Shown in pieces: positions 45,144 through 56,992 of a DNA stretch of 64,000 bases. The position numbers were made by a program, and so were the translations under genes. Each line of letters begins with the position of its first letter. Position 1 is the first letter of the stretch. Source of the DNA: Topomyia yanbarensis. Lineage: Eukaryota; Arthropoda; Insecta; Diptera; Culicidae. The stretch covers positions 398,429,037 through 398,493,036 of the forward strand of contig NC_080672.1 of NCBI RefSeq assembly GCF_030247195.1. Reading direction: 5' to 3'. The notes below the pieces were generated by a model. That model ran no database searches. It saw only the letters and a list, made by a program, of their open reading frames with translations, and was not told where the DNA came from.

Positions 45144-45611
45144 AATTGGGTCATTAAGCTATATATAGTTTTCCATTCCATTCGATAAATTTTAGGTCCA
45201 ATGTACATCATATAACATTATTTCAAAAAAAAAAAAATTCGTTGTGATACGTAAAAACGATTTTTTTTTGGGAACAAGGAAAACTGCGGTTGTTTACATC
45301 TGGCCTATCAAGACAACACCCAAAATGAAAAAAAAACTATATGAATTGGATGGTGTTTATGTCAAATAAAAATAACCCTGCGGGAAAGCATGCATTCATT
45401 TTTTCTGACAGGGCATCATTTGTCGTGAAATTCGATATGTCAAATGCTTCTGATAGTGTCAAATCAAGACTGTCAACATATTGCTTTATTCTAAATTTTA
45501 ATTTTATTATCACGTTTCCTGAGTTGGAAAAAACATTGTTGTGATCACGAAAATCAGCTTTATCGATGTATGTAATAAAAAAAGTTTTTTTTTTCATTTA
45601 ATGACCCAATT
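45144..45611. mobile_element. MITE, 468 bp, aattgggtcattaa ends
   Basis: aattgggtcattaa (45144-45157) is perfectly inverted at 45598-45611. The interior is AT-rich, with A-runs and T-runs near opposite ends, and codes for no recognisable protein. Ends of 14 bp and this size fit a non-autonomous DNA element. Confidence 0.6.
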
Positions 45612-45639
45612 TAGTCAACTCGAAGTTTAGTTGATTAGT

Positions 45640-48600
45640 TTAGCTGTATTTCATACAATGTAACGTTTTGATTCAGTGTATCACAGTGTAGACATGTGAC
45701 ACCAAAGAAAAAATGTGACAGTTCAGTGAGCATGTTTACAAATATCTCCTTCTGACCACCAAGCGGTCGGCCCTTTCGTTGCCGTCGATGCTGCAGCGCC
45801 GGGGACCTAGTAAATTGTTGTGAGTGGGTCATATACGGCCTCGATTGCCTGCATGAAGGGTTGACGGAATTTTCCCGACTCAAGGGCGGAGATGACTGCC
45901 AAAGAATCCGACTGCAAAACGACGGGTGTATCTTCCAGTTTCTGGACCATGGCGAGTGCGATAGTTGACGCCTCGGCTGAGAAAACCGAGTATGGTGCCG
46001 ATAGGTGGAAGAATAACCCTTCCCCTATTCCGCTTCCTTCTATTGGCCATCAGTCGGTTGTATTTGGCTTTGGCTTTACTACCAGCTGCGCCGGCTCTCA
46101 GTTATGCAGACAGACTTGTGTCCAGGTTGGGTCCGCGGGCGTGCCAATTCCGGTCACGAGCTCGGTGTAAGCGGGTCGGTGGCAGATTCATGTCTGGATA
46201 TTCTAAAAGTCCCAATGATCTTCTAGCGATGATGAGTACAGTAGCCCAAAGAAGGTTGAGAGCCCCGGCTTCCATACAGGCTGCCTTAGCAGGCGAACTG
46301 GGCAGCAGACCAGAGGTAGCGCGAATTGTTCCGTGGTATAGGGGGCTTAAATTGTTGATGAACCCTTCCATATTGCAGGACGTCAGCTCAACCCAGTAGA
46401 ATATCTTGCTGTGGATTAGCGCCTGGCTAATATTCAATGCAGTGCGACGATTGCAGCACTTGTGCCGGGAGCTGATTGTAGGTGTAATCACGCTTTTAGC
46501 GGGTGCCATGTTACAACCGACTGATCCTCCGGTCGGCTAGCTGTTGCAGTATTCTGTGACGTCACACGGTATTATATCTGGCCAAACATATCAAATGGTC
46601 CTAAGTGCAAATTTCTCTTTGTTTACTTTTTCTTTCGCTAATAACTCGACAGTTTAACGTTTGCTACTCAACTTTTAGCAGAATAAGCTAGTCGAAATCA
46701 AAATTTTTTGGTATATCTTGAAACAATATTTAAAAGTTTCAAGATGACGCCGTAATAATCGACAGAGAAAGTAAACAAAGAGAGGCTGTCATTTGCACTT
46801 AGGACCATTTGACATGTTTGTCGAGGTATGCCTTCGCAACGTCGAATATCGCGATGTCGGCATGCAGGCCGTCGGTTGTAGATTGCCGTACCACCTCTCC
46901 AGAACTGGCGAGGTAGGCACCGGTTCCTGTCCCACGTCGGAATGCGAACTGGCGATGATCCAGAAGATTGCGTTCCTCCAGTAGGTCCATCAACCGTCCG
47001 CTGGCCATTGCTCCATCGTCTTGGCAAAGCAGTGGAGTAAACTGATTGGGCGGAAATCATCTGGCATTCTGTTCCCCTGACATCGCTTTGGGATAGGCAT
47101 TACTAGGGCTTCCTTCCATGAAACGGGCATCGTCGCTCCAAATACTGTGTAAAATCGCCCACTTGTCTGCTGGCGGGGAATGTCGAATTAGAGGGTAACC
47201 AACGTCATCCAATCCGACAAGAACTGGTTGTATACCTGACCTGCATCAGGTTCAAACCGAACGGGCCCAGCCCTTTGCTTAATTCGCAGGAACGCAGCGG
47301 TGTGCACACGTTAACGGCAATCGCGTAGCCACTGTGCCGCCGCTTTCCGCTAGAGCATTAACTCTCCGCCAGAGCTCTGAAGTCGAAGAGTCTGGAGATA
47401 CAACTTCCAAGAATCTGGTCCAGCTCAAGGTACTTATAAAGGAATCGTCAAAACGAATACTGCCTCTGTGCTCGTATGTGTGACAGTTTCTTCAGCGAAT
47501 GGCAGCGTCTACGTCATCCATACCATGTTTTATAGGTTGTCTTTGTTCACTACCACTAACAATTTTGACGCATGCTAGGACCTTGTTTCGAGGGATTATG
47601 GGTTCAGCTGGTGTTTTTTGCCTCTTCTATAGCTTTCCTGACCTCGTTTCTGACCTTTCTGAAGTCATCAGCTCACTGGTTTCGATGTTGGTCGTCCAAA
47701 GAAGTCTTCTTCAGTGCTCGTAGTGCAGTTCGGCGTTCTGTGGTAGCTCTCTTCACTTCTGGGCACCAGAGCCAGCAGCCCGATTGAAGATTTTGGTGAG
47801 TTCGTCCGGAGTGCATGACTCGTCCCGATTTATAAGGTCGACGATGGTTTCTTCGTAGCGGGATCACCGCCCTCCACGGTTTGTTGCAGTTGGCGTCTGG
47901 GCGTACGTAACCTGGATAGGGAAGTGCTCACTGTTGCTTGGGTCGCCTTCCGAGCAGATATTGATGTCGATGGCGGATTCCGTCTGTCGGCTGATAAATG
48001 GTGAACTGCCATCGTTGTTTTCGACTACTCCGGCGATGTCGTTTCCTGCCCTATGCACAGACGTGAGCCCCACATCGTATGGTGCCCATTTACTTCTCCC
48101 ATAATGATGAAAGGGGTCTCAACTTGGTCGATGAGCCGCTTAAGTTTGCAACCCACATTCCAAGTTCCGCTGGGAATATACATGGATATGACGGTGAACT
48201 GAACTGGATATTCGATCCTTCGGGCGGTGGCTATTAGTTCGGTATCCAAAGACATCGTAGTGCCCAACCACGATGCCGGGTTCGTCTGATCCCGGATGTG
48301 TGTCACCTGCAAAGCCAGACTGATGGGCTGAGTCTTAGCAATGGTCCTTTGCAGGTCACCAAGGCATCTTCGCAGATTATTTGTGTTCCACTGGATGGCC
48401 AGTGTCGTTGGTTTGATGTTAGAGGCGGTAGAGTGGAGGTAAGACGGGGGCTGGTTCATGTCCACTGTACCACCTTCTCTTCTGGATTCTATTTTGCCCA
48501 AGATTTTTTGGTGGATCGGGGAGGTGTTTCTGTAGCCTCCAACGGCATTGTTGGGAGTACCGGCGAGGTATATACAAATAGCAGACAGTTCCGAACTGAG

Positions 48601-48740
48601 TGTATCGTACGAGCTTACCCGGGGAGAGGTCGGGTCTTCCGCACTGGCAGCGGCCAGCACGGGGAAGCAGGGGCTCGTGTTTTCGCCATACACATTTTTT
48701 TCGAGCCTGTAGATCTTCGGTGAGGGTACCGTTGTTCACG
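45640..48740 (-). pseudogene. Decayed LINE: endonuclease, RT and RNase H remnants
   Basis: Read on the minus strand the domains come in normal order. The endonuclease (48693 to about 48025) shows LAIQWNTNNLRRCL, LALQVTHIRD and PFIIMGEVNGHHTMWGS. RT (about 47050-46800) shows LLEERNLLDHRQFAFRRGTG and HADIAIFDVAKAYLD. RNase H (about 45990-45770) shows FSAEASTIALAMVQKLED, LQSDSLAVISALESGK and, after a frameshift, SIDGNERAD. Stops and frame changes occur throughout, and the RT catalytic F/Y-x-DD block is missing. The gap holds a MITE (46583-46820). The HADIAIFDVAKAY signature and RNase H suggest the I/Loa group, a different lineage from the intact LINE at 11-17 kb. Confidence 0.75.
46583..46820. 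mobile_element. MITE inserted in the decayed LINE
   Basis: Left caaacatatcaaatggtcct then aagtgcaaat. The reverse-complemented right end is caaacatgtcaaatggtcct then aagtgcaaat. Inner blocks ctctttgtttactttttctt and its inverse follow. The insertion separates the RT part from the downstream RNase H part of the decayed LINE, so it is younger than that copy. It shares its subterminal block with the MITE at 25984-26174. Confidence 0.75.
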
Positions 48741-49533
48741 TATTGACAGGGATTAGTTTGACACTGATGTTGAGTGCTGAACTGTTTGCTGGGTGCTTCT
48801 GGGCTGTAAATCTTTCTAATAGTGGTACATGTGGGTGATCGGGCTTGAGTTTACAGGTACTAACCCGGGTGATGGCCGGGCCTCCCGCACTTCGCAGGTA
48901 AAGACTCCCTACATTTTAAATCATCTTAAATAGTGGCAAAATTAGCTAAAATTTTAAAACGTTAACATCTCATAAGTAACGACAGTCCAACTAAATTGGA
49001 TTTTACACCAACCTAACATAACCTCATAAATTAATCCTGATGAACTTTGTGATTTGTTTATGTTTCGGTGATTTGTTTATGTTAGAGTATCGTGAGTTCT
49101 ACAGATGAGCATCCGTTGCATTCGAACTCATGTAACTCCCATATAAACAAACCATCGAGAATTATCAAACATCAACTTCATTCATCACGGGTTCATTTGT
49201 GTCGTCATTTTGTAGAACTAAATAAGTATTTAAAATAACCGTTACAGCGGTCGAAGAATTGTTTTCAAGTGTTATGTCTGCTGCATGTGTTTAAACTTCG
49301 TCACTTTTAAAATCCCATATGACTCTCTATATGTTTTGTTTGCTTCAATCTTCGCCTTTGTATCATTTCAAGACATTTTTCAATAAGTCAGAAAAATGAG
49401 CCTACAATTATGCAATCAATATGCTTTCGGAGTGTCATACTGCTCTTTGTGACAGAGGCGAAATAGTCGAGCAAACGGGTGGCGAAGATTAACTTTGAGT
49501 TATATACAAATGAGTAGCAATTGCACACAATAT
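48741..49533. other. Intergenic DNA beyond the granin-like gene
   Basis: The first part may be the 5' remainder of the decayed LINE. The part just below 49534 should hold the 3' UTR of the granin-like gene. At 49060-49085 gtgatttgtttatgtt occurs twice in tandem. No gene is supported. Confidence 0.3.
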
Positions 49534-51711
49534 TTACTGGCTATGATCGTATTCTGCCTTCTCCTTCTTCACCGCTACCCGTTTTGCCTTCTCCTTCTTG
49601 TCATCCCGCTTGTCGGTGTCGATCTCGTTGTTCTTTGGTGCATCGTCCGACTCATCACCGACCGATTCCTTCAGCCGATCCAAGGTGTGTCGCATCTTCT
49701 CGATGCTGTATGCCGTTGCCAGTCGGGATACAACCTTATCCTTCATTTTCTGCAAGTCCTGGGGCTCGATGAGTCCACCTGAAATCAAAATGTAATTGAA
49801 CGGTGGGAAAATCAGTATTAAATAAAAGCGAATTACCTTCATGATCACCGGTGTACTTGACCGTCTGATCCAGTATCAAATCCTCGATGGTTTTTAATTT
49901 ACGATCCATATTTTCCAGCTTTTCCTGGCTTAAATTTTTCTTCTTTCGCTCGTCTTCATACGTTTTGTAGAAGCTCAGTGGGAAACCTGCACTGACACTC
50001 TTTTTCCTCCGATCTATCCCGAAGTACTTGTTCCATTGAATCGATTTTTTCGCTTTGAATTCTCCGATATCTCCTGGTATAATTTGATCTTCTTTCACAA
50101 CCTCAAGGTTAGATCGCTTCTTCACCGATCGCTTCTTTTTGTCCTCATCTTCTCCTTCGAATTCTTCACTAGATTCACGCTCGTGGTCATGATCGTGGTC
50201 ATGGTCGTGTTCATGGACATGATCATGGTCATGCTCGTGATCGTGGTCATGCTCGTGACTTTCCTCTGAACTGTGTCCCTCGTGGTCATCCCGACCGTGC
50301 TCCCCACTGGCTTCTCGTTTTACAGGTGCCTTGGTTTCGTTCTCCTTTTCAGACTTTTCCTTCATTTCGGGCTCAGTCGAACGCTTCTTTTTCTCCTCGG
50401 GGTTCTCAAACAAAGCTTTCAGATCTTTGGCTACCTTCTCATCTGTTCCCGAAGCACTAGTTTCCGGTTTTGGCGATCGTTTGGCAACAGGGAATCGCTT
50501 TTTACGGGAAGCCGGTAACCATGGCAGCATCGGCATTGTTCGCTTTTTTTCCTCCATCGGTGGTCCGTAGTACATTGCAGCTACGCCCGATTGGGATGCA
50601 ATCGGATAGCCCTGCCGCTTGTTGTAGTATGGCGGCTCTTCACCGCCACCGGCACGATCCTCTTCGAACAGTTCCTGTTCTATTTCGTTCTCCTGTTGCT
50701 GATATTTCTCCCACAGCTGCCGCAGTTGGTCGAGATATTTTTCCTCTCGTTCGATGTTGGCTTGGCGGTCAATCTCCTTCAGGAAGTCCGTCGACATGTC
50801 CGGGCGTTGGTAAGATTTTCCTAGGTCACGCTCTCTGAATGCGGTTGGATAGGACGGTAATTCGGCGAGTGCTGGAATAAAAGAAATATAGTATTGATTG
50901 TGATGGGTAGCAATTAGTTTCTGTTGTAGTCGTGAGCGTTGTGGTTTCTGCTTCGCCGTGTTTGTGGTTTTGCTGAGAGACTACGTGTTGGAAAGATCTG
51001 GAAATGCGGGAAGAGGTTCCACATGGCTTCACTCACTAATCGGACGATTGAAAATTAACAGCCTTCTCGGTAGAAATAAGAGCAACTAAAAAAATGTTAT
51101 GAACTGTTCAATTGACCAAGAAAGTTTAATGAATGAATGGTGCATTGCTGGAAGCGTGATTGTGAAAATTTATTTTCCTTGAGAAAAGCCGCAACTTTGT
51201 AGATTGGATAGCATTAACATTTGAAGCGTACCATCCCTTTCACGGAAAATAGACCGCTTGCGGGCTTCCAGATCGTACGGGTCATACGGTTCATCCTCCG
51301 TGTCATCATCCCGCCGCAGATAGTTGGCCAGGATTTTGTTCAACCGCTGTCGATTGGGTCGATATGCTGGCAGATCGTCACCCGCTATAAGTAAGTGAGA
51401 AGAATTTTAATTCGTGCCTCCGTCAGATGAAATAATTGAAATTCTTACCTTCCAGCCAGTATCCTTCGTCATCCAGGGGTTCACCGTTGCCTTCTTCTCG
51501 CAGTGCTAGCTGAGCTTCGCGACGATGGAGAGCATCGACGGCAGCCTGCGTGGGAGATTTGAATACACGAAAGCAAACGGGAAAATAAAGTGCTAAATTC
51601 AATGAATTATTGAAGAAAAGTTGGACCGACCTGGAGGGAGTAGGGAGAATGTTGGGAGGCCAATGCCACTCCCACGTAAAGCACCAATGAGCTGTAGATC
51701 AATAGAGCCAT
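49534..51711 (-). CDS. Granin/neuropeptide-like secreted precursor, five exons
   Basis: Exons (minus): 51631-51711, 51449-51545, 51232-51384, 49837-50871, 49534-49778. All phases agree and give 536 aa. Residues 1-19 (MALLIYSSLVLYVGVALAS) form a signal peptide. The rest is charged, coiled and rich in dibasic or tribasic sites: KRQGYPIASQSG, KKRTMPMLPWLPASRKKR, FPVAKR and KKKR. These predict convertase-cut peptides such as the 22-residue one starting QGYPIAS at about residue 197, and TMPMLPWLPAS. A His/Asp-rich tract (about 303-340, EHDHDHEHDHDH) could bind metal ions. The layout is that of secretory-granule precursors. I cannot name the family. An acidic structural secreted protein is the alternative. 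Confidence 0.8.
50170..50277 (-). repeat. His-Asp/Glu codon repeat in the granin-like CDS
   Basis: On the minus strand, catgaccatgat-type hexanucleotides (CAC/CAT alternating with GAC/GAT/GAG) repeat about 15 times and encode the HDHEHDHDH tract. Such repeats are prone to length change between alleles. Confidence 0.7.
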
Positions 51712-53919
51712 GCTGTGTCTGTAATTGAAAAGGGCAAATGAGGGATACTATTCAATATCTATGTTGTAAATTATATTTTATTTCCAGTAATTTGGCCTCG
51801 ATTTGGCGATAATCAGGCGTAGAGTCGGGACGAGCAAATCCTGGTTATTATTATAGTGTGCAGTAATTTGTAGTACTTTCGAAATTTTCCAATCGGTTTG
51901 ATAGTGTTGAACTTTATATTCGGTGACATGTTTGACACGGACAGGCCATATTTTCCCCCTCACTTTTGAGCTAGAGACTAAAACACGGTCCTTTATTCTG
52001 CTGAAAAATGCTGGTCTTCATTTTACACCTTAGAAGACATTATATTTTATCCGATTCTCTTGAAATGTATAGGCATTAAGACTAATGAACCAGAGTTCGT
52101 GACATTTAATTCACTCCTCCTTTTTTCTATTTTAATACCCACGTTTCCATGTTGACCCATTAAAATAACAATAAATGCTTCCCACACGTTTGATTTCGTT
52201 TGGGAGTGCCGGTTTTCAACAACATCATTTAGTGTTTTTGCATCCGATTAGATTTTTCCATGTACCTTTATGAATTAACGCATTGGAAAAAAAACAGGAA
52301 AGCTCATTGAATGCATTGAAAATTCGTTTTTCTGCCCGTGAGCTAGTTTACAACATTATGAACATTATTCATAAAATGTTGATTCGTGATTTTATTAATA
52401 GATATAAGAACACGTGAACTGATTCATGATTCATTACTTTTTAATCATGGTATGTTTTAGTGGCTGTTCAAAAAATCAGAACAATCTTGATATTTGCTCG
52501 TGAACTATTTCACAAATTTCGTGAACGGGTTTCTGATCAATTCTTCCCGATTCACCATCAAGCTCACATCATTTAGAAACCGCCGGCGGTGGTCAGCTAT
52601 TTTCGTCCTTATCACCTATTTTTATAAAGTGATTCAACAGCAGTGCTATCTTTGAAAATGAACCACCTTGGTTATGCAACAATTTTTTTCCGATCTTTTT
52701 TTAATGCAAATAATTAAGCAGTCTGCATTTCGTTATATCCTAAATTGCACACATTTTGTCGTATGTAACTTTAAATGTTCTTTGATTTGATAGCGTTGTA
52801 AGTGAACACGTATCCGCCAGTTGATGCCAATCGAGCTGACATTTTTTTAGACTGAGAAAACTAATTTATTTGTTTGTTTAGTGTTTATTTTACCAGTTAG
52901 AAAACGAATCCACCGGGTCTTTAATGCGCCTGAGAAATACGCATGATCATGTCTGAGTGAATGATGACTTTTGAATTATGTATGAGCGTTGAGAATTGAC
53001 AATTCGCAAGAACAAATCAAAACCAATTACCAATCGGCAATCATTTCAACACGGAGAAGAAATGTTTTATTGTTTAATGGTTTACTTTTAGTCCATTAAA
53101 TGGTCAGTCAATTATACTGAGCTAAGAATAAATACGTACTATTTGGAGACGGGGGTGATTGATTCGTGCATGATGGCAATATCGTTTAGGAACGCAGCAA
53201 CGATATTTCTTTTCTATTGGACGAGAGTCCTCATTGTAATATCGCAACGTTGACTCGAACGAGGTGGAAAATTTCAAGTTACAGGTCTCAATGTGCTTGT
53301 TATAATACTTATGAAGGACCATTTATAGATTCTACTACGCTATTAGGGGGAAGAGCTATGGCAAATTGTGACATAAATGGGATGGGGAGCACGCCATGTG
53401 CTTTGACGCAATCGGCCGTTTTACGAACGATTGTACCATATTTTTAGGAAATTCCGTAGAGCATGGATACTTTTGCGTGTAGCGGCGTATTTTCGTATCC
53501 TACAGTCAATAAACTATTCAAACTTTTTATGCACGAAAACATATTCTCAGTCGCATCGCTTGCTTGACGCGAATTCTGACTAACAACCCACCCATAACCC
53601 AATCCGTGGTACTTACGGGAGTGTCACTGAGTCGGTGCCTTCCGTTAAGTAAGTACCACATCAACACTTCCTTTCTCATATCCCAAGTTACGGTAAAGAT
53701 GGTCGTGGCCCGCAATAGTGGTTCTCAGGCGAAATTCTCGCTTGGAATGGATCAATTGTTATTCCCTAATAATGCTCCTCAAGTAGGCTGGTTGGAAATG
53801 AGAGTCATCAGTTTGCAATCTACGAAGTATACCGTGCTTACGCAACGTAATTTTAAATATTTGATCATTTCAATTTAATCTATCAGTATTCTTTTTGCAA
53901 ACTTAAAATGCATTCAGCA
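51712..53919. other. Upstream of granin-like gene; unassigned
   Basis: The promoter of the precursor gene should be just above 51711, but no clear core motif is visible. A 104-codon plus-strand frame at 53564-53878 contains NNAPQVGWLEMRVIS and TKYTVLT. It shows faint similarity to a frame at 54516-54857 and is discussed as a finding. Confidence 0.3.
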
Positions 53920-54195
53920 TTCTTTTCATTCTTTTTGTTCATTTGAGTCTTTTATTGGTTTCGTTCTTTTGATTCATTCTGATCAGTTTATTCATTTTGT
54001 GCATTTTATTCATTTAATTGATTTTATTCGTATTATTTAATTTATGTTGTGTTTATTTTATTTATATTAATTACTTGATTCATTTTATTTATTTTGTTTA
54101 CTTTATTTATTTATTTTTAAATTCATTCTTTTATTTTATTTGATTTATTCATCTTTTCATTTTATTGAATTTGTTAATTTGAAACAATTTTATTT
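53920..54195. repeat. T-rich low-complexity tract (attcattttatttatttt-like)
   Basis: Short variants of ttcattttatttattttg and ttgtttactttatttattt follow one another for about 280 bp with drift. This is consistent with a decayed simple repeat. No coding potential. Confidence 0.7.
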
Positions 54196-54515
54196 ATTCT
54201 AGTAGTTTTGAAACTTTTTCATCATTATTAAACAATGATGAAATACAATAAATGTACTGAGCTAATTTGATTTATGTTATTAATTTGATTTCGTAGTCCC
54301 TCTTGCTACTAAACCATTGTACATGTGCAATTTCAACTATCTATAAAAATGCTACCTGACACGATAAAAAAGTAAGACGCGCACAAAGACCTGTTGTATA
54401 AGATTCCGCTTTTTATTCAAACGATCGTCGGGTAAAATTAGCATTGTCTACGAACCACGAAAAATTTGTCACGAGATACAACAGTGAACTATTCCGTTTT
54501 ATTAAAACATAAGCA

Positions 54516-54857
54516 ATGCGTCTCATAGTCGGCTGTCCGGAGTTAAAGTTGATTATTTGGCCAATCAGATTAATACGACAACTGATACATTTCCCAAATG
54601 CTTGGCAGTCGGCTGCCCAGAGGAATTATCATCACACTATTGGCACACTTACTAACAACTCTCCCCTTCCCGTGATATATGTGAAAATACAGAGGATTTC
54701 TCGGTCTCCAGCAGCGAAATATACCGGACTAACATTTCTTCCTTTCCCAGAAGATGTGCATTCGGACGTGGTCGGCGTCAGTAATAATCAGCATGTAGTA
54801 ATCAATATAGATTGCACGATATGGCTCATCATGTTATTTCCAAACATGCTGTTCTAA
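54516..54857 (+). CDS. Small plus-strand ORF, unrecognised, low support
   Basis: 113 aa starting MRLIVGCPELK. The second half (NNSPLPVIYVKIQRIS, AAKYTGLTFLP, DVVGVSNNQHVVINIDCTIW) has a regular alternation of hydrophobic residues like a beta-rich small secreted protein, but the start lacks a signal peptide. An upstream exon may be missing. No splice site was confirmed. It could be a gene fragment or pseudogene. Confidence 0.25.
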   Translation: MRLIVGCPELKLIIWPIRLIRQLIHFPNAWQSAAQRNYHHTIGTLTNNSPLPVIYVKIQRISRSPAAKYTGLTFLPFPEDVHSDVVGVSNNQHVVINIDCTIWLIMLFPNMLF

Positions 54858-55379
54858 TGAACGTTTTGCAATCTCAATTAGTTCTAGTCAATAATAACAG
54901 CGAGTAAAGCCGCTTTAACCTAGGCTTATTAGCTATGGCTAGGTATAAATATATCTGTCCCATCCCAAAGGACCAAAGGAGTGACATTGACCTTCTTAGC
55001 CCAGTCACTCCCAACGATTTATTATATCCCCTTTTTATTGAAGCGGTCGGTATGGTTGTCCTCGTTTCTTCCTCTTTTAAGATTTAAACCATTCGTTAAT
55101 TGAATTATTCATCAAATGAATAATTTAATTGCCGTCTAATTTTGAAACATTTCAAATTCAACTCTGCACAGTAGGTCTGGTCGTTTTAATATTTGAGACA
55201 TATTAAAAATATGCTTCGAATATTTATATTGACAAGAAAAACACTACAGAATAACTGCAGTGTTTTCCAGGATGCTTTTTAATGCTGGCTGTGTAAGGGT
55301 TAGTATAGAATAGAATAGAGTAGAGTTCAGACTATTCATGGATCCATTTTTGCTTCATGAAGTGGTTCTTGACTTCATA
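54858..55379. other. Unassigned AT-rich DNA
   Basis: No coding frame, RNA or repeat boundary is supported. A short run agaatagaatagagtagagt at about 55306 is a degenerate simple repeat. Confidence 0.3.
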
Positions 55380-55934
55380 TTGTCGTCTTACTCCGTGTGA
55401 AAAATCCGATAGAACACAACATCACGAAAAAGCAAAGAAAAAGTACATATAAAAATCGTGATTGAGCTCCTGAAACTATGATCATGAGTCATTTAATTTT
55501 GCAAGAAACATACGATGGTAAACTCAAGAATAAAATACCAGAATAAGGCAAAGAGAAATTACGATAATTGAGACTAAGCTATTGATATCATGAACATCGT
55601 GATTAAGTTCCTAAATCATGAACATGAGTCACCGACAACAAGCCAAAGATTAAAATATCACGGTAAAGTAATGAGAAATTACGGAAATTGTGATTCAGTT
55701 CCTTTAATCGTGAATATTAGTCGCGTTACTCCATGTGAAAATCCGATAGTAAACTCCATAGAATACCATAGAAATAATGAAAATCGTGACAAAGCTCCTG
55801 AAATCACTAACATGAGACACTACACTACAAAAAATCGATAGAAAACTTATGAATAAAATATCACGGTAATGCTCGGGGAAATTACGAAAATCATGACTAA
55901 CTTCCTGAAATCATCATGACTAACTTCCTGAACA
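55380..55934. repeat. Diverged tandem array, unit about 110-120 bp
   Basis: Phrases aaaatcgtgattaag/ttcctgaaatcatgaacatg, gaaattacgaaaatc, and aataaaatatcacggtaa recur four to five times in the same order. The last unit contains a short duplication of catgactaacttcctgaa (about 55892 and 55916). The RTE insertion starts directly after it. Confidence 0.65.
55922..55934 (+). repeat. 5' target-site duplication of the RTE insertion
   Basis: aacttcctgaaca is repeated at 56980-56992, right after the A-rich end of the LINE fragment. Confidence 0.8.
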
Positions 55935-56979
55935 CTATCGATCGAGATCAGCTATGGCAGATTATGCACGAGTACGGGTGATGTGCGTAGTACGTGTCTC
56001 AGGGACGCTCTCGAGTCCCTTCGAATCACGCAGAGGGTTACGGCAAGGTGATGGTCTCTCGTGTCTGTTATTCAACATCGCGCTGGAAGGTGTAATAAGA
56101 AGAGCAGGGATCGACACGAGTGGTACGATTTTCACAAAGTCCGTTCAGCTACTTGGCTTCGCCGATGACGTTGATATTATTGCACGAAACTTTGAGAAGA
56201 TGGAGGAAGCCTACATCAGACTGAAAAGAGAAGCCAAGCGCGTCGGACTTGCCATCAACACGTCGAAGACAAAGTACATGATAGGAAGAGGTTCACGAGA
56301 AGAGAATGAGAACCGCCCGCTTCGAGTTTGCATCGGTGGCGACGAAATCGAGGTGGTTGAAGAGTTCGTGTACTTGAGCTCACTGGTGACCGCCGACAAT
56401 GATACCAGCAGAGAGATTCGTAGACGCATCGTGGCAGGAAATCGTGCTTACTTTGGCCTCCGCAAGACACTTCGGTCGAACAGAGTTCGCCGTTGTACGA
56501 AGTTGACCAGCTACAAGACGCTGATTAGACCGGTAGTTCTCTACGGGCACGAGACCTGGACCATGCTCGTGGAAGACCAACGCGCACTTGGTGTCTTCGA
56601 ACGGAAAGTGCTGCGTACCATCTACGGTGGAGTGCAGATGGAAGACGGCACATGGAGACGGCGAATGAACTATGAGTTGCATCAGCTGTTGGGGGAGCCG
56701 CCCATCTGTCATACCGCGAAAATCGGACGACTACGGTGGGCCGGGCACGTAGCCAGAATGTCGGACAATAGCCCGGTGAAAACGGTTCTCAATTGCAATC
56801 CGACCGGTACAAGAAGACGTGGCGCGCAGCGAGCACGATGGATCGACCAGGTGGAAGACGATTTGCGGACCCTTCGCAGACTGCGTGGCTGGCGACGCGC
56901 GGCCATGGATCGAGTGGAATGGAGGAATCTTTTGTATACGGCACAGGCCACTTCGGCCTTAATCTGTTAATAAATAAAA
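55935..56979 (+). mobile_element. 5'-truncated RTE-clade LINE (JAM1-like)
   Basis: About 1.05 kb of 3' LINE sequence, bounded by a 13-bp target duplication (55922-55934, 56980-56992) and ending taataaataaaa. It keeps an open frame for the last third of the reverse transcriptase and its C-terminal part. The endonuclease and the first RT motifs are absent, as expected for incomplete reverse transcription. The intact frame and exact duplication point to a recent insertion into the tandem array. Confidence 0.85.
55954..56970 (+). pseudogene. RTE reverse transcriptase, C-terminal part only
   Basis: The 338-codon open frame shows RRGLRQGDGLSCLLFNIALE, LLGFADDVDIIARN (catalytic ADD kept), YLSSLVTADND, RPVVLYGHETWTM, KVLRTIYGG and RLRWAGHVARM. 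These are typical of RTE-clade C-termini, the last two being well-known downstream signatures. The start Met is internal and not a real start. Missing the endonuclease and the catalytic aspartate of RT motif A, it cannot be functional by itself. Confidence 0.85.
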
Positions 56980-56992
56980 AACTTCCTGAACA
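56980..56992 (+). repeat. 3' target-site duplication of the RTE insertion
   Basis: aacttcctgaaca, identical to 55922-55934. Confidence 0.8.

Noticed and set aside
50036..50838. Plus-strand hydrophobic frames opposite the granin-like CDS
   Set aside because: They arise from the His/Asp and Lys/Glu codon repeats read in reverse; the minus-strand model has matching splice phases and a signal peptide.
56211..56951. Minus-strand frames opposite the RTE fragment
   Set aside because: The plus-strand frame has unmistakable RT motifs; these are shadows.
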